NCBI RefSeq assembly: GCF_014268445.2
Contig: NZ_CP077089.1
Location: forward strand, 610,501 to 674,500
Length of the DNA stretch: 64,000 bases
Source: Pseudomonas tensinigenes
Lineage (GTDB): Bacteria; Pseudomonadota; Gammaproteobacteria; Pseudomonadales; Pseudomonadaceae
Reading direction: 5' to 3'
How positions within the stretch are numbered: position 1 is the first letter of the stretch; each line of letters starts with the position of its first letter. Below the pieces are notes generated by a model. It had not been told where the DNA came from. It was given only the letters and a program-made list of their open reading frames with translations, and did not search any database. A program made the position numbers and the translations under genes. This document shows positions 36,998 to 46,291 of the stretch, one piece after another.

Positions 36998-37083
36998 CTG
37001 CCGGCCCCTTCGCGAGCAAGCTCGCTCCCACATTGGAATGCGGTCTCCTGTGGGAGCGAGCTTGCTCGCGAAGGGGCCGGCAG
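36998..37083. repeat. REP pair with perfect 35-bp arms, family A variant (copy 6)
   Basis: CTGCCGGCCCCTTCGCGAGC (and 15 more bases) is repeated exactly in inverse at the right. The core is GAGCAAGCTCGCTCCCACA, a variant with CAAGCTC instead of CAGGCTC. Only 16 bases separate the arms. It lies inside the hut operon between hutV and hutH1 and would form a very stable RNA hairpin. Confidence 0.92.
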
Positions 37084-37114
37084 AGCTGCATCAATATTAC
37101 GGTTGAGGTTTTAG

Positions 37115-38638
37115 ATGTCCCAGGCTGAAAAAATCGTTATCACCGGCGCCCCCCTGCGTTGGCAGGACGTGGTCGCCGTCGCCCGTCACGGCGCTCAACT
37201 CGAGCTGTCCAGCGACACCTGGGCGCGCATCGAAAACGCCCAAGGCATCGTCCAACGCATCGTCGCCAGCGGCGAGCGTGCCTACGGCGTCAACACCGGC
37301 CTGGGCGGTTTGTCCAACGTTTCCCTGAAAGACGAACAACTCAGCCAGCTCTCGCGCAACACCTTGCTCAGCCATGCCTGCGGCGTCGGTCCGGTACTCG
37401 CCGACGAGCAGACCCGCGCGATCATCTGCGCGGCGATCCACAATTACAGCCACGGCAAATCCGGCATCCACCGCCGGGTCGTCGAAGCGCTGCTGGCGCT
37501 GCTCAATCGCGGCATTACCCCGCAAGTGCCGTCGCAAGGTTCGGTGGGTTATCTGACCCACATGGCACACATCGGCATCGCGCTGCTCGGCGTCGGCAAT
37601 GTCAGCTATCGCGGCCAGATCACTTCGGCGCAACAGGCGCTGGCCGAGGAAGGCCTGCAACCCGTGCAACTCGGCGCGAAGGACGGTTTGTGCCTGGTCA
37701 ACGGCACGCCGTGCATGACCGGCCTCAGCTGTCTGGCGATTGCCGACTCAACGCGATTGGTGCAATGGGCCGACGTCATCGGTGCCATGAGTTTCGAAGC
37801 CCAGCGCGGCCAGATCGATGCGTTCGATGCCGAGATCATCGCGCTGAAACCGCACCCGGGCATGCAGCAGGTCGGCATCAATCTGCGCGCGTTGCTCGAT
37901 GGCAGTGAAGTGATTGCGTCGAGCAAAGGCATTCGCACTCAGGATGCGCTGAGCATTCGTTCGATTCCGCAGGTGCATGGCGCCGCGCGCGATCAACTGG
38001 AGCATGCGATCAAACAGGTCGAGGCCGAGCTCAACGGCTGCACCGACAACCCACTGTTGCTCGGCACACCGGACAACTTCCGGGTGATGTCGCAAGCCAA
38101 CCCGCACGGGCAGTCGGTGGCGATGGCGGCGGACCTGCTGGCGATTGCCATGGCCGAAATCGGCTCGATTGCCGAGCGTCGTCTTGATCGTCTGGTCAAC
38201 CCGCACGTCAGCGGTCTGCCGGCGTTTCTGGTGGCCAATCCCGGGGTGAACTCGGGGATGATGATCGTGCAATACGTCGCCGCATCGCTGTGTGCGGAAA
38301 ACCGCCAATTGGCGCAACCGGCGGTACTCGATAACTACATCACTTCGGGCCTGCAGGAAGATCACTTGAGCATGGGCACCAACGCCGCGCTCAAGCTGCA
38401 TCGTGCGCTGGAAAACTGCACGCAGATTCTCGCCATCGAGTACCTGCTGGCAGCGCAGGCGTTTGAGTTCCTCAAGGAACAGCGCTTTGGCGTGGGCACC
38501 GATATCGCTTGGCGACTGCTGCGCGAAAAAGTCCCTGCCTACGATCAGGATCGTTGGCTGGCGCCGGACATCGCTGCCGCTGCGAGCGTGTTGAAGAACC
38601 CGAATCTGCCGCACAACGTTTTACCGAATTTGCACTGA
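37115..38638 (+). CDS. hutH1: HutH1: histidase-family protein lacking the MIO-forming triad
   Basis: A 507-residue member of the aromatic amino acid lyase family. It keeps Tyr57 ([11 protein letters not shown]), the histidine of LLSHACGVG, the arginine of [12 protein letters not shown] and Glu415 (LQEDHLSMG). At residues 142-150, where family members have [15 protein letters not shown], it reads [11 protein letters not shown]: the three residues Ala-Ser-Gly that cyclise to the MIO electrophile are missing, with no other length change. A normal lyase reaction is therefore not expected. It could be a regulatory or structural partner of HutH2, or an enzyme with another chemistry. Gene length and codon use look intact. 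Confidence 0.88.
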   Translation: MSQAEKIVITGAPLRWQDVVAVARHGAQLELSSDTWARIENAQGIVQRIVASGERAYGVNTGLGGLSNVSLKDEQLSQLSRNTLLSHACGVGPVLADEQTRAIICAAIHNYSHGKSGIHRRVVEALLALLNRGITPQVPSQGSVGYLTHMAHIGIALLGVGNVSYRGQITSAQQALAEEGLQPVQLGAKDGLCLVNGTPCMTGLSCLAIADSTRLVQWADVIGAMSFEAQRGQIDAFDAEIIALKPHPGMQQVGINLRALLDGSEVIASSKGIRTQDALSIRSIPQVHGAARDQLEHAIKQVEAELNGCTDNPLLLGTPDNFRVMSQANPHGQSVAMAADLLAIAMAEIGSIAERRLDRLVNPHVSGLPAFLVANPGVNSGMMIVQYVAASLCAENRQLAQPAVLDNYITSGLQEDHLSMGTNAALKLHRALENCTQILAIEYLLAAQAFEFLKEQRFGVGTDIAWRLLREKVPAYDQDRWLAPDIAAAASVLKNPNLPHNVLPNLH

Positions 38639-38754
38639 CCAATACCCACGCCAGCGTGCCAAGGCGCGACTCCCCAAAAGGCGAGACGCGACGGACAACG
38701 GACATCTCCGGAGCGTCTGGCGAGTTAATAACAAACTCTCAAAAGGAGCACAAA

Positions 38755-40287
38755 ATGACTGCGCTGAACCTGATTCCCGGCCAACTGAGCCTGGCCCAAC
38801 TGCGTGATGTCTACCAGAACCCGGTCAAGCTGAGCCTCGACAACAGCGCCTCGGCGCAGATCGAAGCCAGCGTTGCCTGCGTCGAGCAGATCCTCGCCGA
38901 GAATCGCACCGCTTACGGCATCAACACCGGTTTCGGCCTGCTGGCCTCGACGCGCATCGCCAGCGAAGACCTGGAAAACCTCCAGCGCTCGCTGGTGTTG
39001 TCCCACGCCGCCGGTGTCGGCCAGCCGATCAGCGATGAACTGGTGCGGCTGATCATGGTGCTCAAGGTCAACAGCCTCAGCCGTGGTTTCTCCGGTATTC
39101 GCCGCGTGGTGATCGATGCGCTGATCGCGCTGATCAATGCCGAGGTCTATCCGCATATTCCGCTGAAAGGTTCGGTGGGCGCTTCGGGCGATCTGGCACC
39201 GTTGGCGCACATGTCGCTGGTGCTGCTGGGTGAAGGCAAGGCGCGCTACAAGGGTGAGTGGATGGAAGCCACCGAAGCGCTGAAAGTGGCTGGCCTGACG
39301 CCGCTGACGCTGGCGGCGAAAGAAGGTCTGGCGCTGCTCAACGGTACTCAGGTTTCCACCGCGTTCGCCCTGCGTGGTCTGTTTGAAGGTGAAGACTTGT
39401 TTGCCGGTGCCTTGGCGTTGGGCGGTCTGACGGTTGAAGCGGTATTGGGCTCGCGTTCGCCGTTCGATGCACGCATTCACGCGGCTCGCGGCCAGAAAGG
39501 GCAGATCGACGCGGCTGCCGCTTACCGCGATCTGCTCGGTGAGCGCAGCGAAGTCTCTGACTCGCACCAGAACTGCGAGAAGGTTCAGGATCCGTATTCG
39601 CTGCGTTGCCAGCCGCAAGTCATGGGCGCTTGCCTGACGCAGTTTCGTCAGGCTGCTGAAGTGCTGGCGGTTGAAGCCAACGCCGTTTCCGACAACCCGT
39701 TGGTCTTCGCCGCTGAAGGTGACGTGATTTCCGGCGGTAACTTCCACGCCGAGCCGGTTGCCATGGCCGCCGACAACATGGCCCTGGCCATCGCCGAAAT
39801 CGGCTCGCTGAGCGAGCGCCGCATCTCGCTGATGATGGACAAGCACATGTCGCAACTGCCGCCGTTCCTCGTTGCCAATGGTGGGGTGAACTCCGGGTTC
39901 ATGATTGCTCAAGTGACGGCAGCGGCATTGGCCAGCGAGAACAAGGCGTTGTCGCATCCGCATTCGGTGGACAGCCTGCCAACTTCGGCCAACCAGGAAG
40001 ACCACGTTTCCATGGCGCCTGCTGCGGGCAAGCGTCTGTGGGAAATGGCTGAAAACACCCGTGGGATTCTTGCGGTGGAATGGCTGGCGGCGGTGCAGGG
40101 GCTGGATCTGCGTAACGGTCTGAAGACCTCGGCGAAGCTGGAACAGGCGCGGGCGATTTTGCGTAAGGAAGTGCCGTTTTATGAGAAGGACCGGTTTTTT
40201 GCTCCGGACATCAATGCGGCGACTGAATTGCTGGCTTCGCGGTGTTTGACTGAGCTGGTTTCGGCGAAGCTTTTGCCTAGTTTGTAA
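38755..40287 (+). CDS. hutH2: Histidine ammonia-lyase HutH2
   Basis: Deaminates L-histidine to urocanate, the first step of the pathway, as a cytosolic homotetramer. The 510-residue protein has Tyr54 ([10 protein letters not shown]), the MIO triad Ala143-Ser144-Gly145 in [30 protein letters not shown] and QEDHVSMAP. This is the expected active histidase. The start is [15 protein letters not shown] with AAAAGGAG upstream; an upstream in-frame extension overlaps hutH1 and is rejected. The 116-bp gap after hutH1 has GC-rich inverted segments but no clear promoter. Confidence 0.97.
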   Translation: MTALNLIPGQLSLAQLRDVYQNPVKLSLDNSASAQIEASVACVEQILAENRTAYGINTGFGLLASTRIASEDLENLQRSLVLSHAAGVGQPISDELVRLIMVLKVNSLSRGFSGIRRVVIDALIALINAEVYPHIPLKGSVGASGDLAPLAHMSLVLLGEGKARYKGEWMEATEALKVAGLTPLTLAAKEGLALLNGTQVSTAFALRGLFEGEDLFAGALALGGLTVEAVLGSRSPFDARIHAARGQKGQIDAAAAYRDLLGERSEVSDSHQNCEKVQDPYSLRCQPQVMGACLTQFRQAAEVLAVEANAVSDNPLVFAAEGDVISGGNFHAEPVAMAADNMALAIAEIGSLSERRISLMMDKHMSQLPPFLVANGGVNSGFMIAQVTAAALASENKALSHPHSVDSLPTSANQEDHVSMAPAAGKRLWEMAENTRGILAVEWLAAVQGLDLRNGLKTSAKLEQARAILRKEVPFYEKDRFFAPDINAATELLASRCLTELVSAKLLPSL

Positions 40288-40326
40288 GTGGACTGTCAGG
40301 GGGATTTTTGTTGTTCGAGACATCGA

Positions 40327-40490
40327 TCCCCCTCACCCCAACCCTCTCCCCCAGGGGGGAGAGGGGGAAGGGAGCCAATCTTCATGATTTTCAGAACCTG
40401 AGTTCGGCACAGAAATTTCAGGTCGATGTACCTCGACAGAACAACCCGGTCAGTCCCCTCTCCCTCCGGGAGAGGGCTAGGGTGAGGGGC
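40327..40490. repeat. Dispersed repeat family B (copy 4)
   Basis: CCCCCTCACCCCAACCCTCT at the left and GGGAGAGGGCTAGGGTGAGG at the right, with GGCACAGAAATTTCAGGTCG in the interior. Family members elsewhere carry the interior in the opposite order, so this copy is inverted relative to most. It lies within the hut operon between hutH2 and hutI. Confidence 0.88.
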
Positions 40491-40533
40491 TTTTCAGGGC
40501 CGCCCACCAAACCAGCCCCAACGGAGGCCAACA

Positions 40534-41739
40534 GTGAAAACCCTCTGGCAACACTGCCACGTCGCAACCATGGCGCAGGGCGTCTACTCGATCATCGAAG
40601 ATGCGGCCATCGTGACGTCCGGTGCGCTCATTGAGTGGATCGGCCCGCGCAATCAATTGCCGTCCGGCGAATACCCGGCGGTCAATGACTTGCAAGGCGC
40701 GTGGGTCACCCCCGGCCTGATCGACTGCCACACCCACACCGTGTTCGGCGGTAACCGCAGTGGCGAATTTGAAAAGCGACTGCAAGGCGTCAGTTACGCG
40801 GAAATCGCGGCGGCGGGCGGCGGCATCGCCAGCACCGTGCGTGCGACGCGCGAAGCGACTGAAGACGAACTGTTCGTCAGCGCCGCCAAACGTCTGAAAA
40901 GCCTGATGCGCGACGGCGTGACCACGGTCGAGATGAAATCCGGCTACGGCCTCGATCTGGTCAACGAACGCAAAATCCTTCGCGTCATCCGTCGCCTGGA
41001 AAAAGAGCTGCCGATCAGCGTGCGCAGCACTTGTCTGGCTGCCCACGCGTTGCCACCTGAATACAAAGACCGCGCCGACGATTACATCGATCTGATCTGC
41101 ACTCAGATGCTGCCAGCGTTGGCCGCCGAAGGTCTGGTCGATGCCGTGGATGCTTTCTGCGAATACCTGGCGTTCTCCCCTGAGCAGGTCGAGCGCGTAT
41201 TTATTGCCGCACAAAAACTCGGTCTGCCAGTGAAACTGCACGCCGAACAACTGTCGTCGCTGCACGGCTCCAGTCTTGCCGCGCGTTACAAGGCGATGTC
41301 CGCCGATCACCTGGAGTTCATGGACGAAGCCGACGCCATCGCCATGGCAGCATCCGACACCGTCGCCGTGCTGCTGCCGGGCGCGTTCTATTTCCTGCGT
41401 GAAACCCAGTTGCCGCCGATGGACGCCCTGCGCAAACACAAAGTGAAAATCGCCATTGCCAGTGACCTCAACCCCGGCACCTCGCCAGCGCTGTCATTGC
41501 GGCTGATGCTGAACATGGCCTGCACCTGTTTCCGCATGACCCCGGAAGAAGCCCTGGCCGGCGCCACCATCCACGCCGCGCAGGCGTTGGGCATGGCCGA
41601 CACCCACGGTTCGCTGGAAGTCGGCAAGGTCGCGGATTTCGTTGCCTGGCACATCGATCGTCCGGCGGATCTGGCCTATTGGCTCGGCGGTGATCTGGAC
41701 AAACGCGTCGTGCGCCACGGCGTCGAATCAAGTCTGTAG
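40534..41739 (+). CDS. hutI: Imidazolonepropionase HutI
   Basis: Amidohydrolase that opens 4-imidazolone-5-propionate to N-formimidoyl-L-glutamate, the third pathway step. It has 401 residues. Metal ligands lie in [20 protein letters not shown]. Other conserved parts are [24 protein letters not shown] and [15 protein letters not shown]. The start is ATG-like in the frame read as [13 protein letters not shown], though the codon at 40534 is GTG. hutG begins ten bases after the stop. Confidence 0.96.
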   Translation: MKTLWQHCHVATMAQGVYSIIEDAAIVTSGALIEWIGPRNQLPSGEYPAVNDLQGAWVTPGLIDCHTHTVFGGNRSGEFEKRLQGVSYAEIAAAGGGIASTVRATREATEDELFVSAAKRLKSLMRDGVTTVEMKSGYGLDLVNERKILRVIRRLEKELPISVRSTCLAAHALPPEYKDRADDYIDLICTQMLPALAAEGLVDAVDAFCEYLAFSPEQVERVFIAAQKLGLPVKLHAEQLSSLHGSSLAARYKAMSADHLEFMDEADAIAMAASDTVAVLLPGAFYFLRETQLPPMDALRKHKVKIAIASDLNPGTSPALSLRLMLNMACTCFRMTPEEALAGATIHAAQALGMADTHGSLEVGKVADFVAWHIDRPADLAYWLGGDLDKRVVRHGVESSL

Positions 41740-41749
41740 GAGAGCGGTT

Positions 41750-42553
41750 GTGGATAAGGTTCTGAACTTCAAACAAGGTCGCGTGCCGCTGCTGATCAGC
41801 ATGCCGCATGCCGGTGTGCGGTTGACGCCTGCGGTCGAGGCAGGGTTGATCCCCGATGCGAAAAGCCTGCCGGATACCGACTGGCATATTCCGCAGCTGT
41901 ATGACTTCGCCGAGGAATTGGGCGCGAGCACTCTGGCTGCCGAGTACTCGCGGTTCGTCATCGACTTGAACCGTCCGTCCGACGACAAACCGTTGTACGC
42001 CGGTGCCACCACCGGGTTGTACCCGGCAACGCTGTTCGATGGCATTCCGTTGTTCCGCGAAGGCCACGAGCCGTCGAAACAAGAGCGCGCGACTTATCTG
42101 GAGCAGATCTGGACGCCGTACCACCGCACGCTGCAAGAAGAGCTGGCACGACTGAAAGCCGAGTTCGGTTACGCGCTGCTGTTCGATGCGCACTCGATCC
42201 GTTCGATCATCCCGCATCTGTTCGACGGCAAACTGCCGGACTTCAATCTCGGCACCTTCAACGGCGCCAGTTGTGATCCGCAACTGGCCAGCCAGCTGGA
42301 AGCGATCTGCGCGCGCCACGACGATTACAGCCACGTGCTCAACGGCCGTTTCAAGGGTGGCCACATCACCCGCCAATACGGCAACCCGGCCGAGAACATC
42401 CACGCGGTGCAACTGGAGTTGTGCCAGAGCACCTACATGGAAGAGTTCGAACCGTTCCGCTACCGCGCGGATCTGGCCGAACCGACGCGGGTGGTGCTCA
42501 AGGAATTGCTGCAGGGCTATCTGGCCTGGGCAAAGTCTCACTACACCGCATAA
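41750..42553 (+). CDS. hutG: N-formylglutamate deformylase HutG
   Basis: Hydrolyses N-formylglutamate to glutamate and formate, the last pathway step. The 267-residue protein begins at GTG 41750, preceded by TAGGAGAG; a longer frame overlapping hutI is rejected. Family motifs are PLLISMPHAGVRLTP at the start, RFVIDLNRP, LLFDAHSIRS near residue 140 and GRFKGGHITRQYGNP near 200. It closes the hut operon, and a REPIN follows at once. Confidence 0.96.
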   Translation: MDKVLNFKQGRVPLLISMPHAGVRLTPAVEAGLIPDAKSLPDTDWHIPQLYDFAEELGASTLAAEYSRFVIDLNRPSDDKPLYAGATTGLYPATLFDGIPLFREGHEPSKQERATYLEQIWTPYHRTLQEELARLKAEFGYALLFDAHSIRSIIPHLFDGKLPDFNLGTFNGASCDPQLASQLEAICARHDDYSHVLNGRFKGGHITRQYGNPAENIHAVQLELCQSTYMEEFEPFRYRADLAEPTRVVLKELLQGYLAWAKSHYTA

Positions 42554-42559
42554 CCCCCT

Positions 42560-42650
42560 TGTGGGAGCGAGCCTGCTCGCGAAGGCGTCCGTTCAGCCAA
42601 CATCTACGTTGAATGACACGCCGCTTTCGCGAGCAGGCTCGCTCCCACAG
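42560..42650. repeat. REPIN-type inverted repeat, family A (copy 7)
   Basis: TGTGGGAGCGAGCCTGCTCG and its inverted partner ending GCTCGCTCCCACAG, seven bases after hutG. The remaining 146 bp before pip contain only a ribosome site, by my reading. Confidence 0.9.
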
Positions 42651-42796
42651 GAGTGTGTACAGCCTGCGAAGTTTATGGCTGACAAACGGTGACTGCGCTG
42701 GAGCATGCTCATTGACGTAAATCGGGTTTATGATGCCCAACGGCAGAATAATAGAAGTCCCCCCAGGGATGACCTCGACCCCTTACGGAGCGCGCA

Positions 42797-43768
42797 ATGC
42801 AGACTTTGTTTCCGCAGATCAAACCTCACGCCCGGCACGATCTGGCTGTCGATGACACCCATACGCTGTACGTCGACGAAAGCGGTTCACCGGAGGGTTT
42901 GCCGGTTGTGTTCATCCACGGCGGCCCCGGCGCCGGTTGCGACGCGCAGAGCCGTCGCTATTTCGATCCGAACCTGTATCGCATTGTCACCTTCGATCAG
43001 CGCGGCTGCGGGCGCTCCACGCCGCATGCCAGCCTCGAGAACAACACTACCTGGGATCTGGTCGCCGACCTTGAGCGCATCCGCAAACATTTGGGCATCG
43101 ACAAATGGGTGCTGTTCGGCGGTTCGTGGGGTTCGACCTTGGCGCTGGCTTATGCGCAAACCCACCCTGAGCGCGTTCACGGTCTGATCCTGCGCGGGAT
43201 CTTTCTCTGCCGTCCGCAGGAAATCGAGTGGTTCTATCAGGCGGGTGCCAGCCGTCTGTTCCCCGATTACTGGCAGGATTACATCGCACCGATCCCACTG
43301 GACGAGCGCGACGACCTGCTCAGCGCTTTCCACAAACGCCTGACCGGCAACGACCAGATCGCCCAGATGCACGCGGCCAAAGCCTGGTCGACCTGGGAAG
43401 GGCGCACCGCGACCCTGCGGCCGAACCCGCTGGTGGTCGATCGCTTCTCCGAGCCGCAGCGTGCACTGTCGATCGCGCGGATCGAATGCCACTACTTCAC
43501 CAACAACGCCTTCCTGGAGCCGAACCAGTTGATTCGCGACATGGGCAAGATCGCCCATTTGCCCGGCGTAATCATTCACGGTCGCTACGACGTGATCTGC
43601 CCGCTCGACAATGCCTGGGAGTTGCATCAAGCGTGGCCGAACAGCGAACTGCAGGTGATCCGTGATGCCGGCCACGCGGCCTCTGAACCGGGCATCACCG
43701 ATGCACTGGTGCGTGCGGCGGGCAACATGGCGCGGCGCCTGCTCGACCTGCCGCCCGAAGAAGCATGA
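42797..43768 (+). CDS. pip: Proline iminopeptidase
   Basis: Alpha/beta-hydrolase (peptidase family S33) that releases N-terminal proline from peptides. It has 323 residues. The oxyanion motif HGGPGAG is near residue 39, the nucleophile serine is in [14 protein letters not shown] near residue 112, and the catalytic His is in [11 protein letters not shown] near the C-terminus. [12 protein letters not shown] is typical of the family. The stop overlaps the dtd start as ATGA, so the two are an operon. Confidence 0.95.
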   Translation: MQTLFPQIKPHARHDLAVDDTHTLYVDESGSPEGLPVVFIHGGPGAGCDAQSRRYFDPNLYRIVTFDQRGCGRSTPHASLENNTTWDLVADLERIRKHLGIDKWVLFGGSWGSTLALAYAQTHPERVHGLILRGIFLCRPQEIEWFYQAGASRLFPDYWQDYIAPIPLDERDDLLSAFHKRLTGNDQIAQMHAAKAWSTWEGRTATLRPNPLVVDRFSEPQRALSIARIECHYFTNNAFLEPNQLIRDMGKIAHLPGVIIHGRYDVICPLDNAWELHQAWPNSELQVIRDAGHAASEPGITDALVRAAGNMARRLLDLPPEEA

Positions 43769-44202
43769 AAGGGCTTTTACAGCGCGTAAGCGCAGCAAGA
43801 GTCGAAGTCTCGGGTGAGGTGGTTGGCGCTGTTGATCATGGATTGTTGGTGCTGGTAGCGGTGGAACCCGACGACACGCGTGCCAGCGCCGACAAACTTC
43901 TGCATAAGCTGCTTAACTATCGGGTATTCAGTGATGCGGAGGGCAAGATGAACTTGTCCCTCGCCGATGTCGGTGGCGGGTTGCTGCTGGTCTCGCAGTT
44001 CACCCTCGCGGCCGACACCAAAAGCGGGTTGCGCCCGAGCTTTTCGACGGCCGCGCCTCCAGCCTTGGGCGAGGAATTGTTCGACTATCTATTGAGCAGT
44101 GCGAAACAGGTGCATGGCACTGTGGCATCAGGTAGATTCGGCGCCGATATGCAGGTGCATTTGGTCAACGATGGCCCGGTTACCTTTTTGTTACAGACCT
44201 GA
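43765..44202 (+). CDS. dtd: D-aminoacyl-tRNA deacylase
   Basis: Removes D-amino acids and mischarged glycine from tRNA, a proofreading role. The 145-residue length is exact for DTD. Signatures are [34 protein letters not shown] and the cis Gly-Pro motif NDGPVTFLL at the C-terminus, which forms the chirality-sensing site across the dimer. It overlaps pip by four bases. The 274 bp that follow are without a convincing gene and should hold the opgGH promoter. Confidence 0.97.
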   Translation: MKGLLQRVSAARVEVSGEVVGAVDHGLLVLVAVEPDDTRASADKLLHKLLNYRVFSDAEGKMNLSLADVGGGLLLVSQFTLAADTKSGLRPSFSTAAPPALGEELFDYLLSSAKQVHGTVASGRFGADMQVHLVNDGPVTFLLQT

Positions 44203-44476
44203 ATGCGCTTGAAACACCTTTTTGGGAAATTTCGACTGTTTTTAGGGTGTTTTCGCGATAAATACTTTGTTACCCCTGATGCGTTGTCATGCGGGCTACT
44301 AGATAATCGCGCGCACTGGGATCAGCGTTCGCTGATCCATTTTCACTTAGGTAGAGACTTGTCCGGATCCGATTGGGGAATCATTTTGCCCCAGCGGAGT
44401 CGGAACAATGCTCGCCAACCTGGCATATAGATAGCTGGCCGTTGGTTTTTTGATCTGTTTTCGGCGAGGGTTGCTC
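44203..44476 (+). other. dtd-opgG intergenic region
   Basis: AT-richer than its surroundings, with runs such as TTTTTGGGAAATTTCGACTG and CGATAAATACTTTGTTAC. It probably holds the opgG promoter and a leader. I could not settle on a -35/-10 pair. A 75-codon open frame starting right after dtd lacks a ribosome site and is not accepted as a gene. Confidence 0.5.
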
Positions 44477-46291
44477 GTGATTGTTAGTCCCTGTAATGCA
44501 GCAAAATTGTCTGCCAAACGCGTGCGAAGTGCTCTGGTAGCGGGCTCGGCGCTCCTGTGCCTGCTCAGCGCCGGCCAGCTTTGGGCGTTCAATCTTGACG
44601 ATGTATCGGCGAAAGCTAAAGAACTGGCCGGGCAGAAGTTCGAAGCCCCGCGCAGCAATCTGCCGAACGAGTTCCGCGACATGAAGTTCGCGGACTATCA
44701 GAAAATCCGCTTCCTCACCGAAAAGGCTGAGTGGGCTGATCAGAAGACCCCGTTCAAACTTTCCTTCTATCACCAGGGTATGCACTTCGATACGCCGGTG
44801 AAAATCAACGAAATCACCGCGAACACCGTCGAAGAGATCAAATACGATCCGACACGCTTCGATTTCGGCGACCTGAAATTCGATCCGAAAGCCACCGAAC
44901 AACTGGGCTACGCCGGTTTCCGTGTGCTGTACCCGATCAACAAGGCCGACAAGCAAGACGAAATCATGACCATGCTCGGCGCGAGTTACTTCCGCGTTGT
45001 CGGCAAGGGCCACACCTACGGCCTCTCGGCGCGTGGTCTGGCGATTGATACCGCGCTGCCGTCGGGCGAAGAATTCCCGCGTTTCCGCGAGTTCTGGATT
45101 CAACAGCCGAAGCCGGGCGACAAGCACCTGGTGATCTTCGCTCTGCTCGATTCGCCGCGTGCTACTGGTGCCTACCGTCTGATCCTGCGTCCGGGCAGCG
45201 ACACCATTGTCGACGTCAAAGCGCAGATGTTCCTGCGTGACAAGGTCGGCAAACTGGGCATCGCACCGCTGACCAGCATGTTCCTGTTCGGCGCCAACCA
45301 GCCGTCGAAAGTCCTCAACTACCGTCGTGAACTGCACGACTCCAGCGGTCTGTCGATCCATGCCGGTAACGGTGAGTGGATCTGGCGCCCGTTGAACAAC
45401 CCGAAACACCTGGCCGTGAGCAACTTCAGCATCGAGAACCCGCGTGGTTTCGGTTTGCTGCAACGTGGCCGCGACTTCAGCCACTACGAAGACCTCGACG
45501 ATCGCTACGACAAGCGCCCAAGCGCTTGGATCGAGCCGAAGGGTGAGTGGGGCAAAGGCACCGTTGATCTGGTAGAAATTCCGACCGCCGACGAAACCAA
45601 CGACAACATCGTTGCGTTCTGGAGCCCGGAAAAAATGCCGGAGCCGGGTCAGCCGCTGGACTTCGCTTACCGCATGCACTGGACCATGGACGAAGCGGCG
45701 ATTCATGCGCCGGACAGCGCTTGGGTTTCGCAGACTCTGCGTTCGACCGGTGACGTCAAGCAATCGAACCTGATCCGTCAGCCGGATGGCAGCGTTGCTT
45801 ATCTGGTCGACTTCGAAGGTCCATCGCTGGCCGCCCTGGCACCGGATGCCGACGTGCGCAGTCAGGTCAGTGTCGGCGACAACGCCGAACTGGTTGAGAA
45901 CAGCGTGCGCTACAACCCGGAAACCAAGGGCTGGCGCTTGACCCTGCGGATGAAAATCAAGGACGCGAGCAAGTCGACCGAGATGCGTGCCGCCCTGGTG
46001 CAGCCAATCGTCACGGCTGATCTGGCCAAGTCTTCGGTACCGGCGTCCAACTCGTCCGTTGCCAAGGCCGACAAGGTTGCCGCCAAGCAACAAGAGAAAA
46101 TCGACAAGGAAGCCAAAGCCGCCGAGGCCAAACAGGCCGACGCCAAGCCAGCTGCAGATGCCAAGGACAAGGCCAACAAAGACGCCAAGCAGCCAGTTGC
46201 TGCGGACGCGGCCCCAGCCACACCGGAATCGGCACCGACTGAAGAAGTCCTGACCGAGACCTGGAGCTATCAGTTGCCTGCCGATGAGTAA
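44477..46291 (+). CDS. opgG: Osmoregulated periplasmic glucan biosynthesis protein OpgG
   Basis: Periplasmic protein needed for making or branching osmoregulated periplasmic glucans (MdoG). The 604-residue product starts at GTG 44477 ([16 protein letters not shown]), with GAGGG upstream. The signal peptide runs to about residue 38 (LLSAGQLWA). Family motifs are [40 protein letters not shown] and [15 protein letters not shown]. It differs from the E. coli protein by a C-terminal tail of about 90 residues rich in Ala, Lys and Asp ([20 protein letters not shown]), likely unstructured. It overlaps opgH by eight bases. Confidence 0.95.
   Translation: MIVSPCNAAKLSAKRVRSALVAGSALLCLLSAGQLWAFNLDDVSAKAKELAGQKFEAPRSNLPNEFRDMKFADYQKIRFLTEKAEWADQKTPFKLSFYHQGMHFDTPVKINEITANTVEEIKYDPTRFDFGDLKFDPKATEQLGYAGFRVLYPINKADKQDEIMTMLGASYFRVVGKGHTYGLSARGLAIDTALPSGEEFPRFREFWIQQPKPGDKHLVIFALLDSPRATGAYRLILRPGSDTIVDVKAQMFLRDKVGKLGIAPLTSMFLFGANQPSKVLNYRRELHDSSGLSIHAGNGEWIWRPLNNPKHLAVSNFSIENPRGFGLLQRGRDFSHYEDLDDRYDKRPSAWIEPKGEWGKGTVDLVEIPTADETNDNIVAFWSPEKMPEPGQPLDFAYRMHWTMDEAAIHAPDSAWVSQTLRSTGDVKQSNLIRQPDGSVAYLVDFEGPSLAALAPDADVRSQVSVGDNAELVENSVRYNPETKGWRLTLRMKIKDASKSTEMRAALVQPIVTADLAKSSVPASNSSVAKADKVAAKQQEKIDKEAKAAEAKQADAKPAADAKDKANKDAKQPVAADAAPATPESAPTEEVLTETWSYQLPADE

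Noticed and set aside
38509..38754. 82-codon N-terminal extension of hutH2
   Set aside because: Overlaps the hutH1 3' end in another frame; AAAAGGAG just ahead of 38755 and family length both support the shorter start.
44203..44430. A 75-codon frame starting directly after the dtd stop
   Set aside because: No separate ribosome site, no recognisable motifs, and it covers the region where the opgG promoter should be.
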